From NCBI RefSeq assembly GCF_020148105.1, contig NZ_JAHLZE010000037.1, positions 48,895-112,894 of the forward strand: a stretch of 64,000 nt of DNA, read 5' to 3'. The notes under the pieces were generated by a model. It had not been told where the DNA came from. It saw nothing but the letters and a program-made list of their open reading frames with translations, and did not search any database. Shown piece after piece: positions 39,363-49,337 of this stretch; the stretch's first letter is position 1; each line of letters begins with the position of its first letter. The translations under genes were made by a program, and so were the position numbers. The DNA comes from Methanobrevibacter sp. TMH8 (lineage in GTDB: Archaea; Methanobacteriota; Methanobacteria; Methanobacteriales; Methanobacteriaceae).

Positions 39363-41543
39363 ATTAGTGGTTTATTTAAATCGAAATATATAAAAATAGT
39401 TTTATTATTTTCTATAGTTGTATTTTTAAGTTGTAGTGCGAGTTTTGCTGATGATTCAGCTAATGGTAATTCTAATTCTACATATGATTCTAATGGATCA
39501 TCTGATGTTTCAGGGGTTACAGTTTATAATAGTCTTGGTGTTACTGATACTGGTTCTAATGATTCTAATAATGATACAAAAAATGACTCTTTAGTTCCTA
39601 CTAGTTCTCCAACAAATAATGTAGCACCTACTGTTAAAAGTTCAAGTTCTGGAAATAATAAGCCTACTACTCTTTCTCAAAGCAGTATCTTACTTGCTTC
39701 AAAATCACTACATAGTTATGTATCTAAGTATAAAAAACTTCCAAATTATATAACTATAGCTGGTTATAAATATTCTTTAAGTGAATATATGTATATTTTA
39801 AGTAAAACTATTGCTAATAAATATAATAAAGTCACTTCTAGTATTAAAGTTAAGTATGATGTTAAAAATCCAAGCAAACCTGCTGGAAATAATATAAAAG
39901 GTACTTTATCTGCTAAATCTTATTATACTTATGTGAAAAATATAGTAAACTATATTGAAAAATATAATAAGGCTCCAAATTATATTAGCACTGGATTAGG
40001 TAAAATCCAATATCAAACAGCTATATATGGATTTAACAAAGTTTTGAACTATGTTTATAGTAATGGTCGATTACCATCTAAATTATCTCTTAATGTTAAG
40101 GCTTCTCAAAATATTAACAAATATTTGCCTGTTTATAATAGAGGTTCTAGTAGTTCTAATAATGGAAGTTCTTCTTCTGATTCTTCTAGCTCTTCTGGTG
40201 GATCAGCTGGAGAATTAACTAAACTTTCTCAATCTACAATTTTTAAAGCTTCTCAAAGTCTTAAAAGTTATGTAGAAAAAAATGGTAGATTACCTGATTA
40301 TATAACTATTTCTGGGGTAAAATTTTCAATGCCTGAATTTATGTATTTAGTTTCAAAAGCTATTGCATTAAAATGTGCAAAATCAAGTAGTTCAGTAACT
40401 ATCCTCTGGAATGTTAAAAATCCAACAAGTCCTTCTGGTTCTACTATAAAAAAGACTATTTCAAAGTCTACTTATTATAATTGGGCTAAAAGAACATATT
40501 TATACATAAATAAATATAAAAAAGCTCCTAATTATATTAGTTCTAGTTATGGTAAAATCCAGTATCAAACAGCTATATATGGTTTTGCGAAAGTTGGTGC
40601 TTATATAGCTAGCAATAAAAAAATTCCATCTACTTTAACATTAAATATTGCTAAAACTAATAAACTAAATAAATATAAACCAAATTTTTCAAGATCTTCA
40701 ACTCCAAGTACTCCAGATAATAATTACAATTTGTCTGCAAATAAAAATGCTATTTGGGTACATTCTGGAGATATGAATAACGTAGATTTGGATTTACTTG
40801 CTAAATATGGAATTGGAAACATATTCCTTCATGAAAATGTATTTAATAACTATGCTTCAGCTGTAAATTGGATTCAACAAGCTGCAGCTAAAGGATTTAA
40901 GGTTCATATATGGTTTTCTACTTTTTATAATGCAAGTAGTAAAAAATGGACTAATCCAATAAGTAATGGTGCTCTTAATCAAGACTATTTTGATAGTGTT
41001 ATTTCTAGAGCCACATCTTATGCTGCAATAAGTGGTGTAGCTGGAATTCATTTAGATTATCTTAGATATCCAGGAACCGATACCAATAAAGCTTCTATAT
41101 TTACTTATGGTAATGGAAAAACTGGTGCTGATGCTATAACTGAATTTGTAAGACAACTTTCAGTTGCTGTTAAAGCTGTAAATAATAATATTATTCTTTC
41201 AGCTGCTTTAATGCCTGAAAAATCAGCTGCAATTATATATTATGGACAAGATGCATCTAAATTAGGTCAATATCTTGATATATTGATTCCTATGTTATAT
41301 GAAGGGAACTATAATAAAGACAATGCTTGGATTGAATCTACAACAAAGTGGTACAAGGAAAATTCAGGAGGAGCTCAAGTTTGGGGAGGATTATATGGAT
41401 ATCACTCTGATGATGATCTCACTAGACTTTCAGTTGCTGAATTAACTGCTGACTGCAAATCTGTTTTAAATGGAGGAGGAGACGGTATAGCTTTATTTAG
41501 ATGGGGAATAACTAACTTATTTAACCTTTTAGGTATTAAATAG
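39363..41543 (+). CDS. Secreted pseudomurein-binding protein with glycoside-hydrolase-like domain, copy 1 (ATT start)
   Basis: A 726-residue secreted protein. The signal peptide is MSGLFKSKYIKIVLLF... to about SASFA; a Ser/Asn linker follows. Two blocks (about 100-260 and 285-450), each with two pseudomurein-binding repeats (ASxSLxxYVxxxxxLPxYI and YIxKYxKAPNYI types), anchor it to the wall. The C-terminal 265 residues resemble TIM-barrel glycoside-hydrolase-like families (WVHSGDMNNVDLDLL, GFKVHIWFSTF, GIHLDYLRYPG with Asp 565 as a likely catalytic residue, LFRWG). The frame has a TGA at 39351 and no ATG, GTG or TTG before the signal peptide; ATT at 39363 lies 6 nt after GAGGT. The first ATG (39789) would lose the signal and part of a binding repeat. 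Confidence 0.85.
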   Translation: MSGLFKSKYIKIVLLFSIVVFLSCSASFADDSANGNSNSTYDSNGSSDVSGVTVYNSLGVTDTGSNDSNNDTKNDSLVPTSSPTNNVAPTVKSSSSGNNKPTTLSQSSILLASKSLHSYVSKYKKLPNYITIAGYKYSLSEYMYILSKTIANKYNKVTSSIKVKYDVKNPSKPAGNNIKGTLSAKSYYTYVKNIVNYIEKYNKAPNYISTGLGKIQYQTAIYGFNKVLNYVYSNGRLPSKLSLNVKASQNINKYLPVYNRGSSSSNNGSSSSDSSSSSGGSAGELTKLSQSTIFKASQSLKSYVEKNGRLPDYITISGVKFSMPEFMYLVSKAIALKCAKSSSSVTILWNVKNPTSPSGSTIKKTISKSTYYNWAKRTYLYINKYKKAPNYISSSYGKIQYQTAIYGFAKVGAYIASNKKIPSTLTLNIAKTNKLNKYKPNFSRSSTPSTPDNNYNLSANKNAIWVHSGDMNNVDLDLLAKYGIGNIFLHENVFNNYASAVNWIQQAAAKGFKVHIWFSTFYNASSKKWTNPISNGALNQDYFDSVISRATSYAAISGVAGIHLDYLRYPGTDTNKASIFTYGNGKTGADAITEFVRQLSVAVKAVNNNIILSAALMPEKSAAIIYYGQDASKLGQYLDILIPMLYEGNYNKDNAWIESTTKWYKENSGGAQVWGGLYGYHSDDDLTRLSVAELTADCKSVLNGGGDGIALFRWGITNLFNLLGIK

Positions 41544-42038
41544 TTATTTCTTTTTTATTATTTTATTTTTTAATTTTTATTTATTATTTTTATTTATTAT
41601 TTTTTAATTTTTATTTTTAATTTCTATTTTTTAACTTTATATCATTATTGTATTAATCTAATCTTATTTCAGCTCATTTTAAACATTTTAATTTTATAAA
41701 CAATGTAATAAAGTAATAATATTTATATAAACATGATTTTCATTTAAAATTTTAAAAATAGAAATATCAAAATATTTATTAAAGATGAGATGAATATAGG
41801 TTATTGTATTTAAAATTGAATATAACTTATAATAAAATATATAAAAACTTTAATCATTGAATTTTTCTTATTTTTAATAGTATAAGGATGATTATAGTGT
41901 TTAAATTTAATAATTTTTTTGCGTTTTTTATGAAGTTAATTATTTGATTTTTAGTTATCTGAGCATATCAATAGCTAAAAGGTTTTATTTACTGAAATAT
42001 TTTTTTAAATTGAATTTTAGCTATTAGGGGGTATAAAT
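41544..42038. promoter_or_regulatory. Region upstream of wall-hydrolase gene 2, hairpin touching the ribosome-binding site
   Basis: After a T-rich tail of the preceding gene, a TATA-like AATATTTATATAAA lies near 41727-41740, giving a possible leader of about 270 nt. Perfect 11-bp arms AATAGCTAAAA (41970-41980) and TTTTAGCTATT (42015-42025) form a hairpin with a 34-nt loop. The second arm ends one base before the GGGGGT ribosome-binding sequence (42027-42032). No gene is seen. Confidence 0.55.
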
Positions 42039-43865
42039 ATTTTTGGTTTGAAAAATAGTGAATATAAAAATAATAAATATAAAAATAATAGATATAAAAA
42101 TAGTAAATATAATAAATTTAGTGAAAATAACATTGAAAATGATATTAGTGGAAATAATATAGATAATTGCATTAATGTAAATAATAACAACTATAATAAT
42201 AATTATAATAACAATAATAATTATAATAGTAATGATAATTATATTAATAAAAATATTGGTACAAATATCAATAGGAATACATATAAATTATTAACATCAT
42301 TCTTTTTAATTTTGACTCTTTTTTCAGCATTTGCTGTGGTTATGGAAACTAACCAGGTTTTAAATTTGAATCCTTTTAATGGATTTGAATCTTCTGATTC
42401 TATTTTTAATAGTGTTAATGTAGCTACTGATAAAAATGAATCTAATTTAAACAATAAAATTGATTTAAAACATGATTCTAATTCAGATGGAATTAATAAA
42501 GCACATGCTGCTTCGAAAACATACTCTAGTTCTAGTGCTAAATCAAGCACTACTGGTTCTTCAAAATCAGTTTCTCAAAGTGGAGTAATATCTGCTTCTA
42601 AAAATCTTAAAAAGTATGTTAAAACTAATAAAAGATTACCTAAATATGTAACTGTTGAAGGTTCTAAATATTCTGTTCCTGAATTTACCTATTTAATGAC
42701 TAAAACAATTGAAAATAAGAAGAAAAAGGTTTATTCAAAAGTTAATGTAAAATATAATATTAAAAATCCTAGTAAACCTGCTGGAACAACTATTAGGTCT
42801 AAAATTTATTTATCTAAATATTATAGCTATGCTTTAAAAACAACTAAATATATTAATAAATATAAAAAGATTCCAAATTTTATTACTGCAAGTAGTAGAA
42901 AAAAAATTCAGTATCAAACAGCTGTATATATGTTTGCTTCGGTTCTTAATTATAATTATTATTACAAGAAATTACCTAAATATGTTTCTATAAGTGTTAG
43001 TAAGTCTCATAAATTGAATAAGTATATTCCAAAATATGTTAGAGCATCTAAAAGTAAAAATGTTCCTAATTCAAATTCTATCTGGATACAAAGTAAAGAT
43101 TTTAGTAGAATTGATTTAAATAAAATTTCTAAATCAGGTATAGGTAATGTATTTTTACATGAGGCAGCAATTTCTAAATATGGAAAATCAGCAGTTGTTA
43201 AATGGGCTAAAAATGCAGCTAATAAAGGAATTAAAACTCATCTATGGGTTCAATGTTTTTATAGCAATGGAAAATGGATAAATCCTATAAATACAGCTAA
43301 AAAATCTTATAATCAAGCTCAATTTAATCGTATTCTCTCTAAGATAAAAACTTATTCAAGAATGGATTATATTAGTGGAATTCATCTTGATTATCTAAGA
43401 TATCCTGGAACTGCTTATAAATATAATTATAAAAATGGTGTAACTGGAGAAAAAGCTATTACTAACTTTTTAAGTCAAGTTAGATCATGTATAAATAAGT
43501 ATGATCCGGATATAATTCTTTCTGCAGCAGTAATGCCTGAAACTTCAGCTAATGCTCGTTATTATGGTCAAAATATTCCTAAAATGGGTAAATATTTAGA
43601 TGTCATAGTTCCAATGGTTTATAAAGGAAACTATAATAAAGCTTCTAGTTGGATAACAGCTACAACTAAGTGGTTTGTTTCAAATTCTGGAGGTGCCAAA
43701 ATTTGGACAGGTTTACAATCTTATAAGAGTGATAATAAGCCTGTTGCTCTTTCAGCTTCAGCTCTAAAAAAAGATTGTTTAGCTAGTCTACTTGGAGGAG
43801 CTAAGGGTCTCGCACTATTTAGATGGGGATTAACTTCATTTTTTAACTTTTTAAGCTTATATTAA
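42039..43865 (+). CDS. Pseudomurein-binding protein with glycoside-hydrolase-like domain, copy 2 (probable ATT start)
   Basis: A paralog of the preceding gene, about 608 residues, with one block of two pseudomurein-binding repeats (about 175-330) and the same C-terminal domain (WIQSKDFSRIDLNKI, GIKTHLWVQCF, GIHLDYLRYPG with Asp 451, VVPMVYKGNYNKASSW-like region, LFRWGLTSFFNFL). It differs at the front: some 80 cytoplasmic residues very rich in Asn, Tyr and Lys precede a membrane segment (LLTSFFLILTLFSAFAVV), so it may be an anchored signal-anchor protein. ATT at 42039 is 6 nt after GGGGGT; a TTG at 42048 is 15 nt away and the alternative start. The hairpin at 43853 ends the unit. Confidence 0.82.
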   Translation: MFGLKNSEYKNNKYKNNRYKNSKYNKFSENNIENDISGNNIDNCINVNNNNYNNNYNNNNNYNSNDNYINKNIGTNINRNTYKLLTSFFLILTLFSAFAVVMETNQVLNLNPFNGFESSDSIFNSVNVATDKNESNLNNKIDLKHDSNSDGINKAHAASKTYSSSSAKSSTTGSSKSVSQSGVISASKNLKKYVKTNKRLPKYVTVEGSKYSVPEFTYLMTKTIENKKKKVYSKVNVKYNIKNPSKPAGTTIRSKIYLSKYYSYALKTTKYINKYKKIPNFITASSRKKIQYQTAVYMFASVLNYNYYYKKLPKYVSISVSKSHKLNKYIPKYVRASKSKNVPNSNSIWIQSKDFSRIDLNKISKSGIGNVFLHEAAISKYGKSAVVKWAKNAANKGIKTHLWVQCFYSNGKWINPINTAKKSYNQAQFNRILSKIKTYSRMDYISGIHLDYLRYPGTAYKYNYKNGVTGEKAITNFLSQVRSCINKYDPDIILSAAVMPETSANARYYGQNIPKMGKYLDVIVPMVYKGNYNKASSWITATTKWFVSNSGGAKIWTGLQSYKSDNKPVALSASALKKDCLASLLGGAKGLALFRWGLTSFFNFLSLY

Positions 43866-43886
43866 ATTTTATAAGCTTTTTTTATT
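43853..43886 (+). terminator. Hairpin terminator overlapping the stop codon
   Basis: Arms AAGCTTATA (43853-43861) and TATAAGCTT (43870-43878) form a 9-bp stem followed by eight T. The stop codon of wall-hydrolase gene 2 lies inside the structure. The remaining gap to 44205 is A/T-rich and holds the acetyl-CoA synthetase promoter; nothing else is seen there. Confidence 0.75.
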
Positions 43887-44205
43887 TTTTTTATTTTTAA
43901 TGCTTTTTTATTTAGAATAATTATCAATAACTTTTTTATTTAATTATTTTAATTGTTTTTTCTACATTTTTAAAAAGTTATTTTTTGATAATTAATTCAT
44001 ATTATTAAAAATAATTCAAATAATTAATTTATCATGATTAATCATCACAAAATTTATATATTGTATATTAATATATCATATATTACAATAATATGATATA
44101 CTGAATTTTTAAAAGTAAAAGAAATTTCTATAAAGAATTATATAAATCATTCAAATAATATATAGTATTTATAGTACTGAGCTAGAACCAAAAGGAGATG
44201 ATAGC

Positions 44206-46161
44206 ATGGATGAATCTGAGAAAATGAAAGAAGATCAAAATAAATTGGATAATCACAATGGAGATCAAATTGTTCCTCCAAACTCTAAAGTAATTGAAAG
44301 AGCTCTTGTTAAAGATTGGGATAGGGAAATTAACAAAGGAGACGATATTGAAAAATATTGGGCTATGGAAGCTGAACAATTTGACTGGTTTAAAAAATGG
44401 GATGAAGTTCTTGATACAAGTGAAAAACCATACTACAAATGGTTTGTTGGTGGAAAAATCAACCTTGCTTATAATGCTATTGATAGATGGATTAAAACTG
44501 AAAAAAGAAATAAAATAGCTATACTCTACACAAATGAACGTGGAGATGAAATAAAACTCACCTACTATGAACTTTATCGTGAAATCAACAAAATGGCAAA
44601 TGCTCTAAGGAATCTTGGAATTAAAAAAGGAGACACTGTTTCCATGTATCTTCCAATGTGTCCAGAGCTTGTTATTTCTATGTTAGCTTGTACTAAAATT
44701 GGAGCTGTTCATAGTGCTATTTATTCAGGACTTTCTTCTGTAGCTGTTGTAGAAAGAATTAATGATATTAAATCTAAAGTTGTTATAACAGCAGATGGAA
44801 CATACAGACGTGGAAAAATTATCAATCTTAAATCTATTATTGATGAAGCTATGTTACAATGTCCTACTGTTCAAACTGTTGTTCTTGTAAACCATACTGG
44901 TAGATATAATGATGTAGCTGATCTTCGTGGAAATGAAATATTCTATGAACGTTTAATTGAAGGGGAAGGCGATTCTTGTTATAGTGAAATAATGGATGCA
45001 GAAGATCCATTGTTTATTCTTTATACTTCAGGAAGTACTGGTAAACCAAAAGGAGTATTACATACTACTGGAGGTTATATGGTTGGTATAGCTACTACTC
45101 TTAGAAATGTTTTCGATATTCATGACAATGATCTTTGGTGGTCAACAGGAGATGCTGGATGGATTACAGGTCATAGTTATACTATCTATGCTCCTCTTCT
45201 TCTTGGTTCAACTACCTTAATTTATGAAGGTGCTCCAGATTATCCAGATCCTGGTATTTGGTGGGAAATCGTTGAAAAATATGGTGTAACTAAATTTTAT
45301 ACTGCACCAACAGCTATACGTCATTTAATGAGATTTGGTAAAAAATATGCAAAATTATACAATCTTGATTCTCTAAAAATACTTGGAAGTGTTGGTGAAC
45401 CAATTAACTATGAAGCATGGAAATGGATGTATGAAGAAATTGGAAAAAGTAGAACACCAATTATGGATACTTGGTGGCAAACAGAAACAGGTATGCATAT
45501 GATTGCTCCAATGCCTATAGCTGACTTAAAACCAGGTTCTGCTACAAAACCACTTCCAGGGGTTCATGTAGCTATAGTAGATGAAGAAGGAAAAAAAATT
45601 GAAAATGGTAAAAAAGGATACTTAGCTATTACAAAGCCATGGCCTGCAATGTTTAGAACTCTTTATGAGGATGAAGAACGTTTTGAAGATGTTTATTGGA
45701 AATTCTTCCCAGAATGTATGTATAAAACTGGGGATATGGCTAGAATGGATGAAGATGGCTATATTTGGATTGAAGGTAGATCTGATGATGTTTTAAAAAT
45801 AGCTGGTCATAGAATAGGTGCTGTTGAAGTTGAAAGTGCTTTTAATAGTCATCCTTCTGTTAATGAAACAGCTGTTATTGGTAAAGAGGATCCTGTTAAG
45901 GGACAATTAATCAAAGCTTTCTTAATTCTTAATAAAGGCTATGATTTAGATATGCCATTTAAAGAAGGATATAAGTCCACACTTAGAGAAGAATTAAAAC
46001 GACATGTTCGACATGCTCTTGGACCTGTAGCGGTTCTTGGTGAAATGGTTCCTGTTGATTCTCTCCCAAAAACAAAAAGTGGAAAAATAATGAGAAGAAT
46101 CCTTAAAGCTAAAGAAGATGGAGAAGATTTAGGAGATACATCTACTTTAGATGATTTATAG
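44206..46161 (+). CDS. acsA: Acetyl-CoA synthetase (AMP-forming)
   Basis: A 651-residue enzyme that makes acetyl-CoA from acetate, ATP and CoA; hydrogen-using gut methanogens assimilate acetate this way. Motifs: [33 protein letters not shown] at the N-terminus, [24 protein letters not shown] near 266-289, [21 protein letters not shown] near 307-327, DTWWQTETG near 422-430, [33 protein letters not shown] near 506-538, and the catalytic lysine in [28 protein letters not shown] precedes the ATG. A propionyl- or other short-chain specificity is possible. It appears monocistronic. Confidence 0.92.
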   Translation: MDESEKMKEDQNKLDNHNGDQIVPPNSKVIERALVKDWDREINKGDDIEKYWAMEAEQFDWFKKWDEVLDTSEKPYYKWFVGGKINLAYNAIDRWIKTEKRNKIAILYTNERGDEIKLTYYELYREINKMANALRNLGIKKGDTVSMYLPMCPELVISMLACTKIGAVHSAIYSGLSSVAVVERINDIKSKVVITADGTYRRGKIINLKSIIDEAMLQCPTVQTVVLVNHTGRYNDVADLRGNEIFYERLIEGEGDSCYSEIMDAEDPLFILYTSGSTGKPKGVLHTTGGYMVGIATTLRNVFDIHDNDLWWSTGDAGWITGHSYTIYAPLLLGSTTLIYEGAPDYPDPGIWWEIVEKYGVTKFYTAPTAIRHLMRFGKKYAKLYNLDSLKILGSVGEPINYEAWKWMYEEIGKSRTPIMDTWWQTETGMHMIAPMPIADLKPGSATKPLPGVHVAIVDEEGKKIENGKKGYLAITKPWPAMFRTLYEDEERFEDVYWKFFPECMYKTGDMARMDEDGYIWIEGRSDDVLKIAGHRIGAVEVESAFNSHPSVNETAVIGKEDPVKGQLIKAFLILNKGYDLDMPFKEGYKSTLREELKRHVRHALGPVAVLGEMVPVDSLPKTKSGKIMRRILKAKEDGEDLGDTSTLDDL

Positions 46162-46706
46162 GTAACTTTTTATTTATTTTTATTATTTTTTTATTATTTT
46201 TTGTTTTTTATTTTCTCAATTTTCTTATATTCGGTTTATTTTAATTTTTTATATTTTATTTTATATTCTACTTCATATTTTACTTTATATTCTACTTTTT
46301 ATTTTTATATTCTAATTTTTATTTCTATTTTCTAATTTTTATATAAATTTTAGGTAAACCAAAACTTTTTATATTATATCATTCATATATATTCATATTA
46401 TATAAAAATATATTAAGAAAAAATAATTTTTATAATAAAATATTAAATTTATAATAAAATGAAGCTTTATTTCATAAGAAAGTATAAGAAAATAAGAATT
46501 TATACTAAATTTATTAATTAATGAAATTTAATTCATTAAATATATATTTTTCAATAAAATATTAAATTATTCAATAAGGGTATTAAATTTTATATTTAAT
46601 AATAAATAAGAATTATAAATAAGAATTATAAATTCAATAAGGATATTAAAAATAATAAATGGATTTTATTTATTTCACCTAATTATAAATATTAGCGGTG
46701 GTTTTC
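46162..46706. other. Intergenic region, T-rich then A-rich
   Basis: The first 180 bp are runs of the type TATTCTACTTTTTATTTT, suited to termination after the acetyl-CoA synthetase gene. The rest is A/T-rich with the repeated words AATAAGAATTATAAAT near 46602-46640 and ATTAAATT. It should carry the promoter, and perhaps an operator, for the metal regulator at 46707, but I see no clear palindrome. Confidence 0.45.
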
Positions 46707-47423
46707 ATGGCAAATAAAGAGCTAAGTGAAAATATAGAAGAATATTTAGAGGTTTTATATAAGTATGGGGATAAAAGAAATTATGTTTCCACTACTACAA
46801 TTTCTAAGAATTTAGATATAGCTCCTGGCAGTGTTACTCAGATGTTAAAAAAATTGGAAGATTTAGGATACATTAATTATATTCCATATAAAGGAGCTAA
46901 TTTATCTGATGAAGGATTTAAAATAGCTCAAAAAATTACAAGAAAACACAGGATTCTTGAAAAGTTTTTAAAAGACATATTAAAAGTAAAACCAGAAAAT
47001 GTTCATATTCAAGCTTGTAATATGGAGCATTCATTATCGGATGAAGCAGAAAGATCTATGTGTCATATTTTAGAACATCCTGATTTTTGTCCAGATGATA
47101 AACCAATTCCTCCATGTGATTTTGATTTTTCATCTTGTGGGGATTGTATTAATGATAAAAATGATATTGAAGAAATCGGCATAAGAAAAGCAAATTTAAT
47201 TGCTATTCCTGATTTATATTCTAATGAAAAAGCTGAAATTTCATTTATTAGAGGCGACACAAATATTTTAAAAAAATTAATGTCTTTAGGAATAGCTATT
47301 GGAGTCCCAGTTCAAATTGATAAATCAAATAAAGAAGACGATTCTTTAGATATTTTTGTAAATGGATCAAAAATAGAACTTCCAATGACTATAGCTAACA
47401 ATATTTTTGTTAAAATCTGTTAG
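46707..47423 (+). CDS. DtxR/MntR-family metal-dependent transcription regulator
   Basis: A 238-residue regulator. An N-terminal winged helix (SENIEEYLEVLYKYGDKRNYVSTTTISKNLDIAPGSVTQMLKKLEDLGYI) binds DNA, a dimerisation and metal domain follows (HRILEKFLKDILKV, ACNMEHSLSDEAERSMCHILEHP), and the C-terminal 70 residues form a FeoA/SH3-like domain. A Cys-rich loop, FCPDDKPIPPCDFDFSSCGDC near 126-146, adds extra possible metal ligands. It probably represses iron or manganese uptake genes when metal is bound; no transporter gene is adjacent. The ATG at 46707 follows GGTGG with a 5-nt spacer. Confidence 0.9.
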   Translation: MANKELSENIEEYLEVLYKYGDKRNYVSTTTISKNLDIAPGSVTQMLKKLEDLGYINYIPYKGANLSDEGFKIAQKITRKHRILEKFLKDILKVKPENVHIQACNMEHSLSDEAERSMCHILEHPDFCPDDKPIPPCDFDFSSCGDCINDKNDIEEIGIRKANLIAIPDLYSNEKAEISFIRGDTNILKKLMSLGIAIGVPVQIDKSNKEDDSLDIFVNGSKIELPMTIANNIFVKIC

Positions 47424-47937
47424 TAATTATCTTTGTTGAAATTATAGTTATTTTAATTAAAACTAGAATTATTTTATTAAGCTAATTGCTATATTATTTC
47501 ATCTATTTTTATTTTTACATTTTAAGATTCAGTGATTTTTATCTTTTTTCATTTTTTATTTTCTTTTTTTCATTTTATGTTAAATTTTAGTTCATTTTAT
47601 TCTATAAATTTTTATATTTAGCTTATTTTAGTTAAATCATGTTATTTTCACTTTGAATATTTTTCAAAATATTTCTTGTATCTAAAATTATTTCTTTTAA
47701 AAAACTATATCTTAAATACAATAGCTAATTATATTAATAATAATTTTCATAATTATGAACGGTATAAAAATTTAAATCATCATACTTATGTATATAATAA
47801 TTAAGAATCTATGAAATATAGTTAAGAATTTATGAATTTTATGAATTTTAAATTATAATTTTAAATATTAAATCATTTTGATGGTCATATTAATGAATTT
47901 TCATGATAGTATATTAATAAAAAATAAATAAAAGGTT
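47424..47937. other. Intergenic region upstream of lysC
   Basis: About 510 bp. T-rich sequence after the regulator gene is followed by A/T-rich DNA with near-repeats of AAGAATTTATGAATTTTATGAATTTT type at 47815-47850. I see no structure resembling the known lysine riboswitch. A TATA-like TATGTATATAATAA lies near 47788. No gene is seen. Confidence 0.45.
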
Positions 47938-49167
47938 GTGAAGCTAGTGGAACTAATAATAGCTAAGTTCGGTGGAACTTCAATAGGAAATGGCAAAAAA
48001 ATAAGAAAAGCAGCTCAATCAGTTGTTAATGAATATATGAAAGGTAATAAGGTAGTTGTAGTAGTATCTGCAATTAACAAGACAACTGACGACCTTATAA
48101 AGATAGTTGATGATTCTGTTGAATCAAATGTTACTGATAAACAAATGGCTGAAATATTGTCTATGGGTGAGATGACTAGTGTTAGAGTTATGTCCTCTGT
48201 AATTGAATCTCTTGGAGTAAAATCAGAATATATTGATCCTTACTGTGATGAATGGCCACTTATCACTGATAATAATCTTCTTGAAGCTAAAATTGATTTT
48301 TCAGCTTCTGAATTAATGAGTAAAGAATTGATGAAAATTTTAGATCAAGGAATTATTCCTGTTGTTTGTGGATTTTTAGGTAAAGGTCCTCATGGAGAAA
48401 TTACTACTCTTGGCAGGGGTGGAAGTGACATTACTGCTTTCCTTCTTGGACATTGTTTAAATGCTGATGAAGTAATTATCGTTACTGATGTTGATGGTGT
48501 GATGAGCACAGACCCCAATAAAATCCAAAAAGCAAAAAAATTGGATAAAATATCTGTAGAAGAAATGAGGGATTTAGCTACTCATGGAGCACAAGTTCTT
48601 CATCCTCATGCATTGAAATATAAAGATCCTGTAATTAGTGCAAAAATTATTAGTCACGAAAATGGAGATCTTTCAAGTAAAGGGACTTCAATTGTAGGGC
48701 CTTATGACGGAGAGATGATGAAAACTACTATGTTATATCCAGAACCAATATCTGTAGTAGCTATTGTTGGAGATGGAATGCTTAAAAGACCTGGTCTTCT
48801 TTCTAAATTAACCTCAATTTTAGCTGAAAGTAGTATTAATATATTTGGCATTTCAGCAGGTCAGAATTCTGTGACTATATTCGTAAATAAGAAAGATGCT
48901 GTCAATGCTTATCATTTATTACATGATTTGGTAATTGATTCTGAAGAACTTAGTTCACTTTCACTTGGCAAGGAAATAGCTATGCTGACGTTAGTTAGCC
49001 CGGATTTTATTGAAACTCCTGGGATAATATCAGATATTACTGATCCTCTTAGAAATAACCACATAAATATTGTAGAAATATCTTCTTCACAAACAGCTGT
49101 TGTTATTTTTGTTGAATGGGAAGATGGAGAAAAAGCATTTGAACTTGTTAAAAATGTTTTAGAATAA
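47938..49167 (+). CDS. lysC: Aspartate kinase
   Basis: Aspartate kinase phosphorylates aspartate, the first step toward lysine, threonine and methionine. The 409-residue protein has the kinase-domain start [39 protein letters not shown] near 159-177, [13 protein letters not shown] near 182-194, and two C-terminal ACT domains ([35 protein letters not shown] and the final [25 protein letters not shown]), which normally give feedback control by lysine or threonine. GTG starts at 47938 or 47947 are possible; AGGTT precedes both. It heads the lysine cluster. Confidence 0.93.
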   Translation: MKLVELIIAKFGGTSIGNGKKIRKAAQSVVNEYMKGNKVVVVVSAINKTTDDLIKIVDDSVESNVTDKQMAEILSMGEMTSVRVMSSVIESLGVKSEYIDPYCDEWPLITDNNLLEAKIDFSASELMSKELMKILDQGIIPVVCGFLGKGPHGEITTLGRGGSDITAFLLGHCLNADEVIIVTDVDGVMSTDPNKIQKAKKLDKISVEEMRDLATHGAQVLHPHALKYKDPVISAKIISHENGDLSSKGTSIVGPYDGEMMKTTMLYPEPISVVAIVGDGMLKRPGLLSKLTSILAESSINIFGISAGQNSVTIFVNKKDAVNAYHLLHDLVIDSEELSSLSLGKEIAMLTLVSPDFIETPGIISDITDPLRNNHINIVEISSSQTAVVIFVEWEDGEKAFELVKNVLE

Positions 49168-49337
49168 TAATTTATAATATATTATATTAATTAATATAAG
49201 CAAAAATAACAGATAATAAGGATAATAACAGATAATAACATATAATATAAAAGATAATAAAGGAAAAATAATAACATATGATAAAAGATAATAAAAATAA
49301 TAAAGGAAAATAGATAAAAAAATAATGGAGGAAAAAT

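Noticed and set aside
39789..41543. The ATG at 39789 as the start of wall-hydrolase 1
   Set aside because: It falls inside a pseudomurein-binding repeat; 142 codons of signal peptide, linker and repeat are open upstream in the same frame, starting at the ATT at 39363.
47424..47937. Lysine riboswitch before lysC
   Set aside because: The region lacks the conserved G/C-containing core of that riboswitch; only A/T-rich near-repeats are present.
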